DNA of 64,000 bases from Lysinibacillus macroides (GCF_001281525.1 NZ_LGCI01000010.1:672869-736868), one strand, 5' to 3'. Positions 37,122 to 47,704 are shown, counted from the first letter of the stretch. Made by a program: numbers and translations. Notes: generated from the sequence alone by a model not told the origin.

Positions 37122-37245
37122 AAAAAATCTGCTCGTCCCCCGAAAGTAATCGCCAGCCATGTAGTTATTTACGCTCATATTTGCTTGATTCATAAATACA
37201 TCGCTTCTTTATCTATACTATTCGCACTGGACTCGCAGATTTTTT
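37122..37245 (-). promoter_or_regulatory. Long-range stem between two surface-protein genes (possible conditional terminator)
   Basis: AAAAAATCTGC (37122-37132) and GCAGATTTTTT (37235-37245) form an 11-base stem, extended by GTCC pairing after a two-base mismatch, around a loop of about 100 bases. On the minus strand the 3' arm is followed by eight T, so it can terminate transcription from the upstream 552-residue gene. The loop carries GGCTGGCGATTACTTTCGGG, which looks structured. I matched it to no known riboswitch class. Confidence 0.45.
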
Positions 37246-37259
37246 ATTTCTTCTTTCCT

Positions 37260-38918
37260 TTAGTCAACTAAAATAAAATGACCTTTTACAAAGCGATCTG
37301 ATAATACAACTAATCGATCAGATGGTTGTAAGTCAGATGGCTGAATAACTTTCCCTGCCTTTATGAGTGTTGCCTGGTCAATATTCATATCAATCATTTC
37401 ACCGGCTTCATACCAGCGTCCATCTTGCCATTGACTCACACTCTTAACATTAATCACGGCAGGATAAGTAGATTTCACAGATTGCAGCTTACCTGCTAGC
37501 ATTAATGGTGCAACAGGCTTCGCATTATCTAAAATATGAAGCGCCTGTACATGACCATCCTTCACATAAAAGTAACCGTAGTCTCCCTCTGATAAATAAA
37601 GCTCAATATCCGGCATAACGGTATATGTTTTATTGCCATCATCAACCTTTGCCTTTGTCGTATTGCTTACTGATAGGACAGTATTGTCTGTTTTCTTGAA
37701 AACATTTGATTCAATTTTCATGGCATCATCAATTTCAATTAAGTAGCCATCAGCCTGTGAGAGGCGTCCATAGTATAAGTCATGACCAGCAAGATTAGGT
37801 GACATAAAGCTGTCACTTGTTACTTGTACCACCTGAGCATAATGATCGCGAGCAACACCATCTGTAATGACAAAAGCCGTACCATAAGCCATCAACCCTG
37901 TAGGCTCAATTAAACGTCCATTACGAATTAAAATTGTGCCCTCATGGAAGTACATTGTACCTGCGGATTTTAGCTTCAATAGTTGATACTCTGTATCTAC
38001 AGCTAGCATCGGCTCATAGTAAGAGCGTTCACTATTTTTTAAGACAACGATTTTTTCAATTACTTCTTTTCCAAATTGTTTAACCGTCGCATAATAAACT
38101 TCGCTACCAACATAATTTTTGAGATTCCCTTTATCGACCTTTGTATTGCCGACATATATTGGGGCTTTTGATGCAAAGGTCATTGTCGAAAGATCAGAGG
38201 TTACCTGTGAGCCAAATTGCCAGTTCACAAAGGCATGTTGATTTTTCACTGTTAATTTATTGGTATTAGGATTAACCGATTGGATTTCACCTTTATATAA
38301 GTTTTCTACGAGTGTCCCTGTCTCACTAATCTCTACCTTTGTCACAACAGACGTATTGCTATTTTTAAAGTTTAATTTCACTCGATCGCCAACATAAAGT
38401 GCACTAATATCTGTTGCTGAAGAGCCCTTTTGAAAGTTTGTATCTTTGTTTAGATAATAGCTTGTTTCATCCCCAATATCGGGCTTGACCATAAGAAATA
38501 AGCCATTTGGATCAATACTTGTTACGACACCCATCATTTTTTTAGCATTGCTCTCAACTGAGGGAATACGTGGTTCAGTTGTGGCATTAGACGTACCACG
38601 CAGTTCAACCACTGTTCTTAAAGACACATCTGCCTCAATCTCCATACCCATTTTAAAGCCCTCAATCGTTGTGGATGTATTATTAATAAATAAACGAGTA
38701 TTTTTATTAATATTAAATGTCACTGTTCGCCCGCTTGCATTTTGTAAGGTTACCTTACTCAGTATTTGTTCTACGGTGCCATCTGGATTGGTCTGCTCTG
38801 AATAGGTTACATCTACAAAGGTTCCCATCACTAATTGGGCAGCCTTTGCAGGTTGGCTAAAGGAAAAGCCGAGCATTAACAATAACATTACCATGATTAT
38901 GTATGAATATTTTTTCAA
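37260..38918 (-). CDS. Secreted repetitive beta-barrel-like protein, unknown
   Basis: A 552-residue exported protein with a clear signal peptide (cleavage near QPAKAA, residue about 27). The rest is a series of beta-rich units built on a G-x-V-x-S-x-(D/N)-P pattern: GVVTSIDPNGLFLMVKP, GEIQSVNPNTNKLTVKN and AGKLQSVKSTYPAVINVKS. These resemble small OB/DUF5666-like barrels in tandem. No SLH or sortase signal was seen, so it may be shed or bound to its SLH neighbours. It is the first gene of the surface cluster. Confidence 0.8.
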   Translation of the reverse strand: MKKYSYIIMVMLLLMLGFSFSQPAKAAQLVMGTFVDVTYSEQTNPDGTVEQILSKVTLQNASGRTVTFNINKNTRLFINNTSTTIEGFKMGMEIEADVSLRTVVELRGTSNATTEPRIPSVESNAKKMMGVVTSIDPNGLFLMVKPDIGDETSYYLNKDTNFQKGSSATDISALYVGDRVKLNFKNSNTSVVTKVEISETGTLVENLYKGEIQSVNPNTNKLTVKNQHAFVNWQFGSQVTSDLSTMTFASKAPIYVGNTKVDKGNLKNYVGSEVYYATVKQFGKEVIEKIVVLKNSERSYYEPMLAVDTEYQLLKLKSAGTMYFHEGTILIRNGRLIEPTGLMAYGTAFVITDGVARDHYAQVVQVTSDSFMSPNLAGHDLYYGRLSQADGYLIEIDDAMKIESNVFKKTDNTVLSVSNTTKAKVDDGNKTYTVMPDIELYLSEGDYGYFYVKDGHVQALHILDNAKPVAPLMLAGKLQSVKSTYPAVINVKSVSQWQDGRWYEAGEMIDMNIDQATLIKAGKVIQPSDLQPSDRLVVLSDRFVKGHFILVD

Positions 38919-39158
38919 AGAATCGTGCCTCCTTACAAATTATTAGTAGATCGTATCATTGATATTTTTTCTTATTGGAAAAGATCTAATTTTTGAATAG
39001 TATGGTGTTATCATTCAGAAGAGATTGACTTTCGCTCTGCCAGTGTGCTTCTGTGAATAAAAAATCACACTGACAACGCGCTAGTCAACCCTAAAACTTT
39101 ATCCCCCTCTATAGATCGCCAATAGCCTATATACCGTTCTATAAAGTTAGAGATAGCT

Positions 39159-39332
39159 TTATACTTGAATATCAATTGTATGTCCAGCTGTTGGATGTGG
39201 AGCATCTAGCATTTCAACAAGCTGTTCTGTCGTTTGCTGCTGCGTTTCCATCACCTGTTTTGTAACAGCTAACGAAACATTTTGCATAAGTGTGGCTTGA
39301 TTCATTGCCATTGATAAAGCTGCGATATCCAT
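39159..39332 (-). CDS. yjfB: YjfB-family small protein
   Basis: A 57-residue protein below most calling thresholds. It starts MDIAALSMAMNQATLMQNVS, typical of the YjfB family, continues with a helical Gln/Thr-rich middle and ends HTIDIQV. GGAGGTGG lies a few bases before the ATG. The family has no established function. A flagellar-type (SigD-like) -10 element sits just upstream. Confidence 0.8.
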   Translation of the reverse strand: MDIAALSMAMNQATLMQNVSLAVTKQVMETQQQTTEQLVEMLDAPHPTAGHTIDIQV

Positions 39333-39355
39333 CTATAGTCCACCTCCTATGTAAT

Positions 39356-39363
39356 TTATCGGA
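39356..39363 (-). promoter_or_regulatory. SigD-like -10 element of yjfB
   Basis: The minus strand reads TCCGATAA at 39363-39356, close to the motility sigma factor -10 GCCGATAT. It would give a leader of about 17 bases carrying the Shine-Dalgarno. The expected TAAA -35 is poor, so this is tentative. Confidence 0.35.
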
Positions 39364-39423
39364 CAAATCCTTTATTCATCAAGCACTTTTCCTGATTTTC
39401 TACGTAGATTCATGGGAAAACGG

Positions 39424-39471
39424 AAAAAACATCTACTGTCCTAATTATTTAGACGCAATAGATGTTTTTTT
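39424..39471 (-). terminator. Intrinsic terminator of ysxC
   Basis: AAAAAACATCTA (39424-39435) pairs perfectly with TAGATGTTTTTT (39459-39470), directly after the ysxC stop. It probably works on both strands. Confidence 0.8.
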
Positions 39472-39472
39472 G

Positions 39473-40054
39473 TTACATTTTACTTTCGATGATTCGCCAA
39501 GCTTCCTCAAAGCCAAGGCCTGTTTCTGAGGAAAACACGATAAGTGGATCACCTTTTTCCATATCTAATGTTTCCTTGACGATTTTTTTATGTTTATCCC
39601 ATTTCCCTTTTGGAATTTTATCTGCCTTTGTTGCAATAATAATGCAAGGAATATTGTAATGCTTTAAAAAATCATACATCATGCGGTCATCTGCTGTAGG
39701 GGGATGACGTAAATCAATAATTTGTACAACAGCCTTTAATTCATGGCGCCCTGTTAAATAACGCTCAATCATTTTCCCCCATGCCTCACGCTCAGACTTT
39801 GAAACCTTGGCATAACCATAGCCCGGAACATCTACAAAAAACAATTGCTCTTCGATTTTATAAAAATTTAGCGTTTGTGTTTTGCCAGGCTTAGAAGAAA
39901 TACGTGCTAACGCTTTACGTCCGATCATTCGATTAATAAAGGAGGATTTTCCTACGTTTGAACGACCTGCTAATGCAAATTCTGGCAGTCCATCTTCTGG
40001 GTATTGGTCTGGTCTTACTGCGCTGATGACCATTTCGACATTATGGACTTTCAT
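39473..40054 (-). CDS. ysxC: Ribosome biogenesis GTPase YsxC/EngB
   Basis: An essential GTPase needed for late 50S subunit assembly. G1 ([12 protein letters not shown]), G3 (DVPGYGYA) and G4 (ATKADK) motifs are present in a 193-residue protein. ATG at 40054 is chosen over 40081: it lies four bases after the lon stop, and GGAGG in the lon tail serves as Shine-Dalgarno. The lonA-ysxC pair is conserved in Bacillus. Confidence 0.96.
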   Translation of the reverse strand: MKVHNVEMVISAVRPDQYPEDGLPEFALAGRSNVGKSSFINRMIGRKALARISSKPGKTQTLNFYKIEEQLFFVDVPGYGYAKVSKSEREAWGKMIERYLTGRHELKAVVQIIDLRHPPTADDRMMYDFLKHYNIPCIIIATKADKIPKGKWDKHKKIVKETLDMEKGDPLIVFSSETGLGFEEAWRIIESKM

Positions 40055-40058
40055 TTTT

Positions 40059-42383
40059 CTAAAAACCTCCATCCAGTGCATAGGCTAATACTTCATCAGC
40101 CGATGACACTAGTTTAAATGTAAGCTGCTCACGTACGCTATCCGGAATATCTTCTAAATCCCGTTCATTATCCTTTGGACAAATAATTGTCGTTAAGCCT
40201 GCACGATGAGCACTCAATGTTTTTTCTTTCAAGCCTCCAATTGGTAGTACACGGCCACGTAGCGTAATTTCACCTGTCATTCCAACCTCACGACGAATTG
40301 GACGGTGTAAAATAGCAGAAGCAATTGCTGTTGCCATTGTAATACCAGCAGAAGGTCCATCTTTTGGCACAGCCCCTTCTGGCACGTGAATATGGATATC
40401 ATGTGTTTCAAAATATTCTGCATCGACATTTAGCTTGTTCATTTTTGTACGCACATAGGATAAGGCCGTTTGAGCAGATTCCTTCATCACTTCACCAAGC
40501 TTACCAGTAAGCTGCAATTTTCCTTTTCCAGGGGTTAAGGATACTTCAATTTGTAATGTGTCTCCACCAACTGTTGTGTAAGCCAGCCCAGTAGCAACTC
40601 CTACTTGATTTTCCTTCTCTGCCTGTCCATAACGGAAGCGATGCTTGCCAAGTAGCTGCTGTAATGATTTGGAGTTGACGGTTACGCGCTTTTTCTCACC
40701 AGAGACAATAATTTTAGCAATTTTACGGCAAAGTGTAGCAATTTGACGTTCTAAACTTCGAACCCCAGCCTCACGTGTATAATAACGTATAATATCAATT
40801 ACTGCTTCGTCCTTAATGATCACTTGTGTTTTTTTCAAGCCATGCTCTTTCAACTGCTTCGGTATTAAATGATTATTTGTAATTTGCGCTTTTTCAATTT
40901 CGGTATAGCCTGCAATTGAAATCACTTCCATACGGTCTAATAAAGGGCCTGGGATTGTGCTTAAATCATTCGCTGTTGCGATAAACAAGACATTGGATAA
41001 ATCATAGGACTCCTCAATATAATGATCGCTAAATGTATTGTTTTGCGCAGGGTCTAAAACTTCTAGCATGGCTGCTGCAGGGTCCCCTCTAAAGTCATTA
41101 GACATTTTATCAATTTCATCTAATAAAAATACAGGATTAATCGTGCCTGCTTTTTTCATCCCTTGAATAATACGCCCTGGCATTGCCCCTACATACGTAC
41201 GACGATGGCCGCGAATTTCTGATTCATCACGTACCCCACCTAATGAAATGCGGACAAAATTCCGATCTAAGCTCTCTGCAATTGAGCGAGCTAACGATGT
41301 TTTACCTACTCCAGGCGGTCCTGCTAAGCAGAGTATAGGGCCTCTTAGGGAATTTTTAAGCTGACGCACCGCTAAATATTCAAGAACACGCTCTTTTACT
41401 TTCTCTAAACCATCATGATCACGGTCCAAAATCTTCTCCGCATAAGCGATATTCATGCGATCCTCTGTTGCCTTTGTCCATGGTAGGGAAATCAGCCAAT
41501 CAATATAATTTCGAATAACCCCGCTCTCGGCACTAGCTGCTGGTATTTTTTCATATCTATCCAATTCTTTAAGGGCCACTTCTTTTATGGAATCAGGCAT
41601 ACCAACTTCATCGATGCGCTGGCGTAATTCCGCTACCTCACCTGTTTTCCCCTCACGGTCCCCAAGCTCTGTTTGAATGGCTTTCATTTGTTCGCGTAAA
41701 TAATATTCCTTCTGTGTACGCTCCATCGATTGCTTGACTTTGGAACTAATCTTTTTTTCCAGATCCAATACTTCTTGTTCATCATGTAAACGAATAATTA
41801 AATGATCAAGTCGCTTTTTTACGCTAAGCATTTCCAGTACCTCTTGCTTATCCGCAATCTTAAATGGTAAATGAGAGGCAATAATATCTGCTAAACGCCC
41901 TGGCTCCTCAATATCCACTACCGTACTAATTGTTTCATTTGTAATTTTATTGGAGGACTTTGCATACTTTTCAAAATATGTTAACAATGTACGCATTAAG
42001 GCTTGCGTTTCAACGTCTTTACTCGTTGACTCTTCTTTAATATCAACATCAACCACTGTATACTTCTCGAGTACACGATAATTTGTCCATGCTGCACGAG
42101 CAAGTCCCTCTACTAAAATTCGTAACGTACCATTTGGTAATTTTAGCATTTGCTTTACATAGGCCATTGTTCCAATTGAATATAAATCCTGCTCTTCTGG
42201 CTGTTCATCATGCATTTCTTTTTGTGTCACCAATAAAATCATCTGGTCCTCTAACATTGCCTGCTCTAGCGCTGCTACAGACCGATTTCTACCCACATCA
42301 ATATGTAACACCATCGATGGGTATACTAAAAGCCCACGTAAAGGCAATAATGGTACATTTGTTGTTTTTTGTATAGTTACCAT
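40059..42383 (-). CDS. lonA: ATP-dependent protease LonA
   Basis: A cytoplasmic AAA+ serine protease of 774 residues, the same length as B. subtilis LonA. It has an N-terminal substrate domain, Walker A ([11 protein letters not shown]), Walker B ([10 protein letters not shown]) and the catalytic serine in [14 protein letters not shown] with the lysine in [14 protein letters not shown]. The frame extends to 42458, but the ATG at 42383 follows GGAGG and gives the expected N-terminus ([17 protein letters not shown]). The lonB gene that lies beside lonA in B. subtilis is absent, and clpX comes next upstream. Confidence 0.97.
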   Translation of the reverse strand: MVTIQKTTNVPLLPLRGLLVYPSMVLHIDVGRNRSVAALEQAMLEDQMILLVTQKEMHDEQPEEQDLYSIGTMAYVKQMLKLPNGTLRILVEGLARAAWTNYRVLEKYTVVDVDIKEESTSKDVETQALMRTLLTYFEKYAKSSNKITNETISTVVDIEEPGRLADIIASHLPFKIADKQEVLEMLSVKKRLDHLIIRLHDEQEVLDLEKKISSKVKQSMERTQKEYYLREQMKAIQTELGDREGKTGEVAELRQRIDEVGMPDSIKEVALKELDRYEKIPAASAESGVIRNYIDWLISLPWTKATEDRMNIAYAEKILDRDHDGLEKVKERVLEYLAVRQLKNSLRGPILCLAGPPGVGKTSLARSIAESLDRNFVRISLGGVRDESEIRGHRRTYVGAMPGRIIQGMKKAGTINPVFLLDEIDKMSNDFRGDPAAAMLEVLDPAQNNTFSDHYIEESYDLSNVLFIATANDLSTIPGPLLDRMEVISIAGYTEIEKAQITNNHLIPKQLKEHGLKKTQVIIKDEAVIDIIRYYTREAGVRSLERQIATLCRKIAKIIVSGEKKRVTVNSKSLQQLLGKHRFRYGQAEKENQVGVATGLAYTTVGGDTLQIEVSLTPGKGKLQLTGKLGEVMKESAQTALSYVRTKMNKLNVDAEYFETHDIHIHVPEGAVPKDGPSAGITMATAIASAILHRPIRREVGMTGEITLRGRVLPIGGLKEKTLSAHRAGLTTIICPKDNERDLEDIPDSVREQLTFKLVSSADEVLAYALDGGF

Positions 42384-42521
42384 GCGGGCATTCACCTCCG
42401 TCAAAATTTTTATGTTCACATCCCGCGCTACTAGTATGTGTTTAAAAAACTGATTCACACTAGTTAATCAAACGAGCCAAAAATTTCTTCTCTTTACAGT
42501 TGGCATTATGTAAGAATGAAT

Positions 42522-42570
42522 AAAAAGCTGACCGTCGATATGTGCGAACATTGCACAACCGAAGTCAGCT
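42522..42570 (-). terminator. Intrinsic terminator of clpX
   Basis: AGCTGAC (42526-42532) pairs with GTCAGCT (42564-42570), with an inner GTGC/GCAC helix. Five T follow on the minus strand. Confidence 0.75.
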
Positions 42571-42613
42571 AATTACTCTCTATCTTATAACCATAGACAG
42601 TTACGTCTGTTCG

Positions 42614-43885
42614 TTATGCTGAAGTTTTTGTGTCGCTATCTTCATCGAGCACAGTGCCATCTTCAAGAAGCAATTTCGGTTTTTCTTTATCCGTAATTGT
42701 TTTTGCTGTAATGATACATCTTTTTACGTCTTCACGAGAAGGCAATTCATACATTACATCAAGCATTGTTGACTCAATAATTGAACGAAGACCACGTGCA
42801 CCTGTTTTACGTTCAATTGCTTCCTTCGCAATAGCAACAAGCGCATCTTCATCAAACTCAAGCTCAACACCATCTAGTTCAAGCATTTTTTGATATTGCT
42901 TAGCCAACGCATTTTTTGGCTCTGTTAAAATTTGTACAAGTGCCGCTTCATTTAATTGTTCAAGGCTGGCAAGTACAGGTAAGCGACCAATGAACTCTGG
43001 AATTAAACCAAATTTCAATAAATCCTCAGGAATCAGCTTGGCCATGATAGAACCTTCTTCAACATTTGCTTTACTTGGATCTGAACCGAAACCAATTACT
43101 TTTTCACCTTGGCGACGTTTAATAATCGATTCAATACCATCAAACGCTCCACCAACAATAAATAGAATATTGGTTGTATCGATTTGTAAAAACTCTTGAT
43201 GAGGATGTTTACGTCCTCCCTGTGGTGGAACACTTGCTACTGTTCCTTCAAGAATTTTAAGAAGGGCTTGTTGCACACCTTCACCAGAAACATCCCGTGT
43301 AATTGATGGATTTTCTGATTTACGAGCAACCTTATCGATTTCATCAATATAGATAATGCCCTTTTCAGCACGCTCGATATCATAATCGGCTGATTGAATT
43401 AATTTTAATAAAATATTTTCAACGTCCTCACCAACATAACCAGCTTCAGTTAGAGAAGTAGCATCTGCAATGGCAAATGGAACATTTAATATACGTGCTA
43501 ATGTTTGAGCTAATAAAGTTTTACCGCTACCAGTTGGGCCGATTAACACAATGTTCGATTTTGCCAGTTCTACATCATCAATTTTACTATTTGTATTGAT
43601 GCGCTTGTAGTGATTGTACACCGCTACAGCTAATGCCTTTTTAGCGCGCTCCTGTCCAATAACATATTCATCTAAAATCGTTAGAATCTCTTTCGGTTTT
43701 GGAATATCTTGGAATTCAATTTCCTCCTCCACACCTAGTTCCTCTACAACGATTTCTGAACAAAGCTCGATACATTCATCACAAATATAAACACCAGGAC
43801 CTGCCACTAATTTACGTACCTGTTCCTGTGGCTTTCCACAGAATGAACATTTTAAATTGCCTTTTTCATCATTAAATTTGAACAA
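42614..43885 (-). CDS. clpX: ClpX, ATPase subunit of the ClpXP protease
   Basis: An AAA+ unfoldase that feeds substrates to ClpP. It has 423 residues, with an N-terminal C4 zinc-binding domain ([11 protein letters not shown] then CDECIELC), Walker A ([12 protein letters not shown]), the GYVG pore loop, Walker B ([11 protein letters not shown]) and the C-terminal sensor-2 region ([10 protein letters not shown]). The start is TTG at 43885 with GGGGTG upstream. It has its own promoter and terminator. Confidence 0.97.
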   Translation of the reverse strand: MFKFNDEKGNLKCSFCGKPQEQVRKLVAGPGVYICDECIELCSEIVVEELGVEEEIEFQDIPKPKEILTILDEYVIGQERAKKALAVAVYNHYKRINTNSKIDDVELAKSNIVLIGPTGSGKTLLAQTLARILNVPFAIADATSLTEAGYVGEDVENILLKLIQSADYDIERAEKGIIYIDEIDKVARKSENPSITRDVSGEGVQQALLKILEGTVASVPPQGGRKHPHQEFLQIDTTNILFIVGGAFDGIESIIKRRQGEKVIGFGSDPSKANVEEGSIMAKLIPEDLLKFGLIPEFIGRLPVLASLEQLNEAALVQILTEPKNALAKQYQKMLELDGVELEFDEDALVAIAKEAIERKTGARGLRSIIESTMLDVMYELPSREDVKRCIITAKTITDKEKPKLLLEDGTVLDEDSDTKTSA

Positions 43886-43911
43886 TATGTTTCACCCCTA
43901 TTCAAGCAACA

Positions 43912-43940
43912 ATCTTACAAGATTATTGAACCTTTATCAA
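43912..43940 (-). promoter_or_regulatory. Probable sigma-A promoter of clpX
   Basis: On the minus strand TTGATA (43940-43935) and TAAGAT (43917-43912) are spaced by 17 bases. The -10 is 27 bases from the clpX start. Confidence 0.5.
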
Positions 43941-44445
43941 ATAAATTGTCTACATGATTTATGTCATTGCATTTATGCAGGCAATTAATCATGTTTTTTA
44001 CTTCATTATCTCACGATGAACAAACTTTGAACAATATAGATCTATTCTCATTAAATGAATGAAGCTTTTCTGAAAGAGAGTCTCCTACTAGCATAACAAG
44101 CTCTTCCACGAAATATGAGCCATCAATTTTGCTCATTTAGCATTCCTTTGCTATTTGCAGTATGTTTTTTCGGAATCCGTTTGCTTCACGACCTTACTGT
44201 GTTCGGATGTTACGGCTCTTCACTACTGACACTTACGATACAAGACGGCTTAAAATGACTGACACCTCGTTCAGCTACATAGCTTTCCTTTAAAATCTAC
44301 TACATTTATTCGCCAAGCCTTATTGCATCCAGAGAAAAATTTTGTTGAATGAAGCTAAATTTTACATCGTGTAAAAATTAACAATACTATGTATAAAGTG
44401 AAGTGTAAAGTAAATGGATGGGGACTGACTGACCAGTCTATGTGA
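43941..44445. other. Long intergenic region between clpX and tig, no gene seen
   Basis: About 500 bases without a convincing frame on either strand. The mixed-composition part (about 44090-44340) is less AT-rich than the flanks. A GACTG-CAGTC palindrome lies near 44429-44437. A small RNA or a decayed gene is possible. Confidence 0.4.
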
Positions 44446-44477
44446 TAAAACAAGGCACGGTTAAATGCCGTACCTTG
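44446..44477 (-). terminator. Intrinsic terminator of tig
   Basis: CAAGGCACGG (44451-44460) pairs with CCGTACCTTG (44468-44477) with one G-T pair. TTTTAT follows on the minus strand. Confidence 0.8.
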
Positions 44478-44508
44478 CCTTCTATTAACTATCAAGTTCC
44501 ATAAAATC

Positions 44509-45798
44509 TTATTCAGTAATTTTAGCGTTTTCTACTAAAAATTCAACTGTTTTTTGAATTTTAATGTCATTTTCTAATACAGTTGTACCACCTAAAGCAT
44601 CAGTAATTTGCTCTTTTGTCATATTGAATTGAGCAGCCATTTTTTCCAATTCTGCTTCAATATCAGCTTCAGTTGCTTCAATTTTTTCAGCCTCTGCAAT
44701 CGCTTCAAGTGTTAACGACACACGTACACGGCTTTCAGCTTCTTCTTTCATTTGACCACGTAAATCTTCCTCAGATTGGCCTGAGAATTGATAGTAAAGA
44801 TCTAAATTCATACCTTGCATTTGTAAACGTTGAGCAAACTCTTGTAGCATGCGGTCTGTTTCTGAGTTAATCATACCTGCTGGTACGTCAAATTCAGCAT
44901 TATCGGCTGCTTTTTCTACTAGCTCATCGCGAAGAGCTGCATCTGATTCTGTTGCTTTTTGAGCAGCAGTTTGTTCTTTAATTTTAGCGCGTAAAGCTTC
45001 AACGCTTTCAACTTCTGGGTCTAATTCTTTTGCAAATTCATCATCTAATTCAGGAAGAACTTTTGTTTTAACTTCTTTCACTGTTACTTTGAAAGTAGCT
45101 TCTTTACCAGCTAATTCAGCTGCATGGTATTCTTCTGGGAATGTTACAACAACATCTTTAGACTCGCCAGCTTTTACACCTACAAGTTGCTCTTCAAAGC
45201 CAGGGATGAAAGAACCTGAACCGATTTCTAGTGGGTAGTCTTCACCTTTACCGCCTTCAAAAGCTTCTTCACCTACGAAGCCTTCGAAGTCGATTACTGC
45301 TGTATCGCCTTCTACGATTGCTTCGTCTTCTTTAATTTCAAGCTCTGCTTTACGAGCTAATTGCTCTTGAATTTGTGCTTCAACCTCTTCATCTGTTGTT
45401 TCTACTGGAAGCTTTGCCACTTCTAAACCTTTGTATTCACCAAGTTTTGGTTCTGGTTTCACTGTTACTTGTGCAGTAAATGTGAAATCTTGACCATGCA
45501 CAAAGTTTTCTGTACCAGCGATTTCTGGATAATCAACTGGCATAATTCCTGCTTCATCAATTGCTTTTGCATAAGAATCAGGAACGATGATTTCTAGTGC
45601 GTCTTGGTATAGAGATTCAATACCAAAACGTTGTTCAAACATTTTACGAGGCATTTTACCTTTACGGAAACCTGGTACATTAATTTGTTTTACAACTTTT
45701 TTGAACGCTTGGTCCATTGCTGCGTCTACTTCTGCAGCAGGTACTTCAACTGTAAGAGTACCAATATTACCTTCTTGTTTTTCCCATTTTGCTGACAT
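44509..45798 (-). CDS. tig: Trigger factor
   Basis: A ribosome-associated chaperone and peptidyl-prolyl isomerase of 429 residues. The ribosome-docking signature is present ([18 protein letters not shown], about residues 40-57). The FKBP-type PPIase domain (about 160-245) and the C-terminal helical chaperone arms follow. It is preceded by a good promoter and ends in its own terminator. Order tig-clpX-lonA matches Bacillus. Confidence 0.97.
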   Translation of the reverse strand: MSAKWEKQEGNIGTLTVEVPAAEVDAAMDQAFKKVVKQINVPGFRKGKMPRKMFEQRFGIESLYQDALEIIVPDSYAKAIDEAGIMPVDYPEIAGTENFVHGQDFTFTAQVTVKPEPKLGEYKGLEVAKLPVETTDEEVEAQIQEQLARKAELEIKEDEAIVEGDTAVIDFEGFVGEEAFEGGKGEDYPLEIGSGSFIPGFEEQLVGVKAGESKDVVVTFPEEYHAAELAGKEATFKVTVKEVKTKVLPELDDEFAKELDPEVESVEALRAKIKEQTAAQKATESDAALRDELVEKAADNAEFDVPAGMINSETDRMLQEFAQRLQMQGMNLDLYYQFSGQSEEDLRGQMKEEAESRVRVSLTLEAIAEAEKIEATEADIEAELEKMAAQFNMTKEQITDALGGTTVLENDIKIQKTVEFLVENAKITE

Positions 45799-45876
45799 GT
45801 ATAAATACCTCCAAATAAATAATCAAGTTTAAATGTTAGACAATTCATTCGTAACTACGAGTTTGACAACCATTTT

Positions 45877-45904
45877 AGTATAACATAGATGTGTGTAGTT
45901 TCAA
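45877..45904 (-). promoter_or_regulatory. Sigma-A promoter of tig
   Basis: On the minus strand TTGAAA (45904-45899) and TATACT (45882-45877) are spaced by 16 bases, between the ysoA stop and the tig start. Confidence 0.6.
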
Positions 45905-45910
45905 CTTTTT

Positions 45911-46900
45911 TCATAGCGAATGTAGTTCTGTTAGCTTTTCTAACATTTGTAAGAATTCGCTAATTTCATCATCCATTTCTTGTACATTTCCTAACATCGA
46001 TAAGACAAAATCAATATAGCCATAGGCAACATCCTCGGCTTCAAATGGCTGCCATTCAAACGGATACGTCACAATAGCATGCTTCGCCATTAAATATTGT
46101 ACCATTTCTAGGGTCGATGGGTCTTGTTCTAATTTATTTTCAACAATATTTTTTATTTCTTCATATTGTGATAACTGATTAGGTAACGTGAGGTGAGCAG
46201 GATTAATGGTTTTTGTGTGATTAAATTTTGACACAGTCACATCAATTGCTACTTCTTGTTCCACTAGTAAAATTAAAGCTAGACTCCGCACAAAGGGATG
46301 GATTGTGGAACATTCAATAATAGCCTTTAGAGCTACCTTCAATTGTCTTACATTTGTATCTATAAGACGATGTAAGCGAATGGATTGCTCGTTTGGTGTA
46401 AGTGCACAAAATTGTAATAGCTCATATTCTTGGGTCTCTATCAAATAGTGTGCCTGCTCCTTTTTTGCAAGATTGTTAGACACTTCCCTATTTAAATTTT
46501 TCAAGCGCTCAAATTTCTCGATCTGATCATTTGGCAACACATTTTCTTCGAGAAGCGTTGTAATCAATGTTTCCACTTGATTGTATTCCTTTAATTGCAT
46601 ACATACGGTAATGTATAATTCCATCACTTCTACATACAAGGTCGTGCCCATAGCCAGTAGCTGTTCACACACATTTTTAGCTTTATCATAGTCTTTTAAC
46701 TCATATAAAGCAAAGGCATAGGCACTAAGAGCAAACTCATCGCCCATTTCATACATAAATGCCTTTTCAAAACTTGCGACTGCCTTGTCATATTGATGGT
46801 TCTCAGCAAACATATGTCCTTCACGTATTAAAGCTTGAACAGTGCCTGGAAAAACAACAATATTGTTATGTTTAATGACATCATGCTTCCGTTTTGTCAT
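45911..46900 (-). CDS. ysoA: TPR-repeat protein, YsoA-like
   Basis: A 329-residue cytoplasmic protein. TPR helices occupy about residues 25-125 (ENHQYDKAVASFEKAF, then ELKDYDKAKNVCEQLL). The rest is helical and unassigned. The neighbour of tig in B. subtilis is the TPR protein YsoA, which supports the symbol. ATG at 46900 with GAGGTGAGG is chosen over GTG at 46909. The function is unknown, and scaffolding is the usual TPR role. Confidence 0.85.
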   Translation of the reverse strand: MTKRKHDVIKHNNIVVFPGTVQALIREGHMFAENHQYDKAVASFEKAFMYEMGDEFALSAYAFALYELKDYDKAKNVCEQLLAMGTTLYVEVMELYITVCMQLKEYNQVETLITTLLEENVLPNDQIEKFERLKNLNREVSNNLAKKEQAHYLIETQEYELLQFCALTPNEQSIRLHRLIDTNVRQLKVALKAIIECSTIHPFVRSLALILLVEQEVAIDVTVSKFNHTKTINPAHLTLPNQLSQYEEIKNIVENKLEQDPSTLEMVQYLMAKHAIVTYPFEWQPFEAEDVAYGYIDFVLSMLGNVQEMDDEISEFLQMLEKLTELHSL

Positions 46901-47235
46901 GTCCCTCACCTCTTTACTACTATTTTCATTATTTCCACGCCATAAGCGAATTTTGAAACAATGATTTCTATTAACACACTAGAGCTTTCCATAGGCTCAG
47001 CTTTCACCTCTTTGTGTAAGTTCCTTTTCTCACGAGGTCTCACAGCTCTTACTTATCACATAAAAATAAAATAGTAATCATTTTTACACATTTTAAAGTT
47101 ATTCACTAAAAAAACGTTGCTTTTGTATTCATATTTTGTCATAAATTGTATTATACTTAGAATAGTCTAAATTTTTTCACCATTCACAAACTCTCTGCAA
47201 CAAGAAAATCAAGTTTTTCACAAGGAGTGGACTAC
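46901..47235. other. Divergent promoter region
   Basis: About 335 bases between ysoA (minus) and the hypothetical gene at 47236 (plus). The part 47040-47160 is very AT-rich and probably carries promoters. A TATACT lies near 47152 but lacks a well-spaced -35. No other structure was seen. Confidence 0.4.
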
Positions 47236-47700
47236 ATGCGATTACTGGATACAATCACTGAATTTAATCATTGTATCTCATCTGCATTTCAAGAGCGATC
47301 AATCAAAGTCATGTCATTTGCTACAGCAAACGGACCTTTTCAAGATAGTCCGTTGGAGTTTGAATTTTTAACACGCACAAAAGTGGATGTACACACCAAA
47401 GAAGCCTATACCCATATTTTACGTATTCAAGGATTTATCCCTAATGCCATTGCACTGGGGCATCCATATGAATCACTGTCGATTATTCCTCAAAAAGTAA
47501 GCATTGAATGTAATTACAAGCTGTTACATCTCGATAAAAAAGATATGCAACAAATTTTACAGCACCCCCAGCCAGATCAGCACTATGGTGAGTGGCTAAT
47601 TGATGCTATAAAAAATGCCAATATTCTTGTTGAATTAAAGACAAACCAACACACCTATACAGAATGGCCAATCGGTATAAAATCAGCATCCATATTATAA
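47236..47700 (+). CDS. Hypothetical cytoplasmic protein
   Basis: Not recognised. It has 154 residues, with no signal or membrane segment. The N-terminus is MRLLDTITEFNHCISSAF. The start at 47236 has AAGGAGTGG eight bases upstream, and the frame is open three codons further. A central hydrophobic strand pattern (TKEAYTHILRIQGFIPNAIA) suggests a globular alpha/beta protein. It is monocistronic with a strong terminator. Confidence 0.75.
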   Translation: MRLLDTITEFNHCISSAFQERSIKVMSFATANGPFQDSPLEFEFLTRTKVDVHTKEAYTHILRIQGFIPNAIALGHPYESLSIIPQKVSIECNYKLLHLDKKDMQQILQHPQPDQHYGEWLIDAIKNANILVELKTNQHTYTEWPIGIKSASIL

Positions 47701-47704
47701 CTAG

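Noticed and set aside
37122-37245. c-di-GMP, ykkC, lysine, glmS or other known riboswitch
   Set aside because: None of the conserved core sequences I know for these classes is present, so only an unassigned structure is reported.
39040-39075. CAGTGTG/CACACTG inverted repeat as a terminator
   Set aside because: No T run on either strand after the stem.
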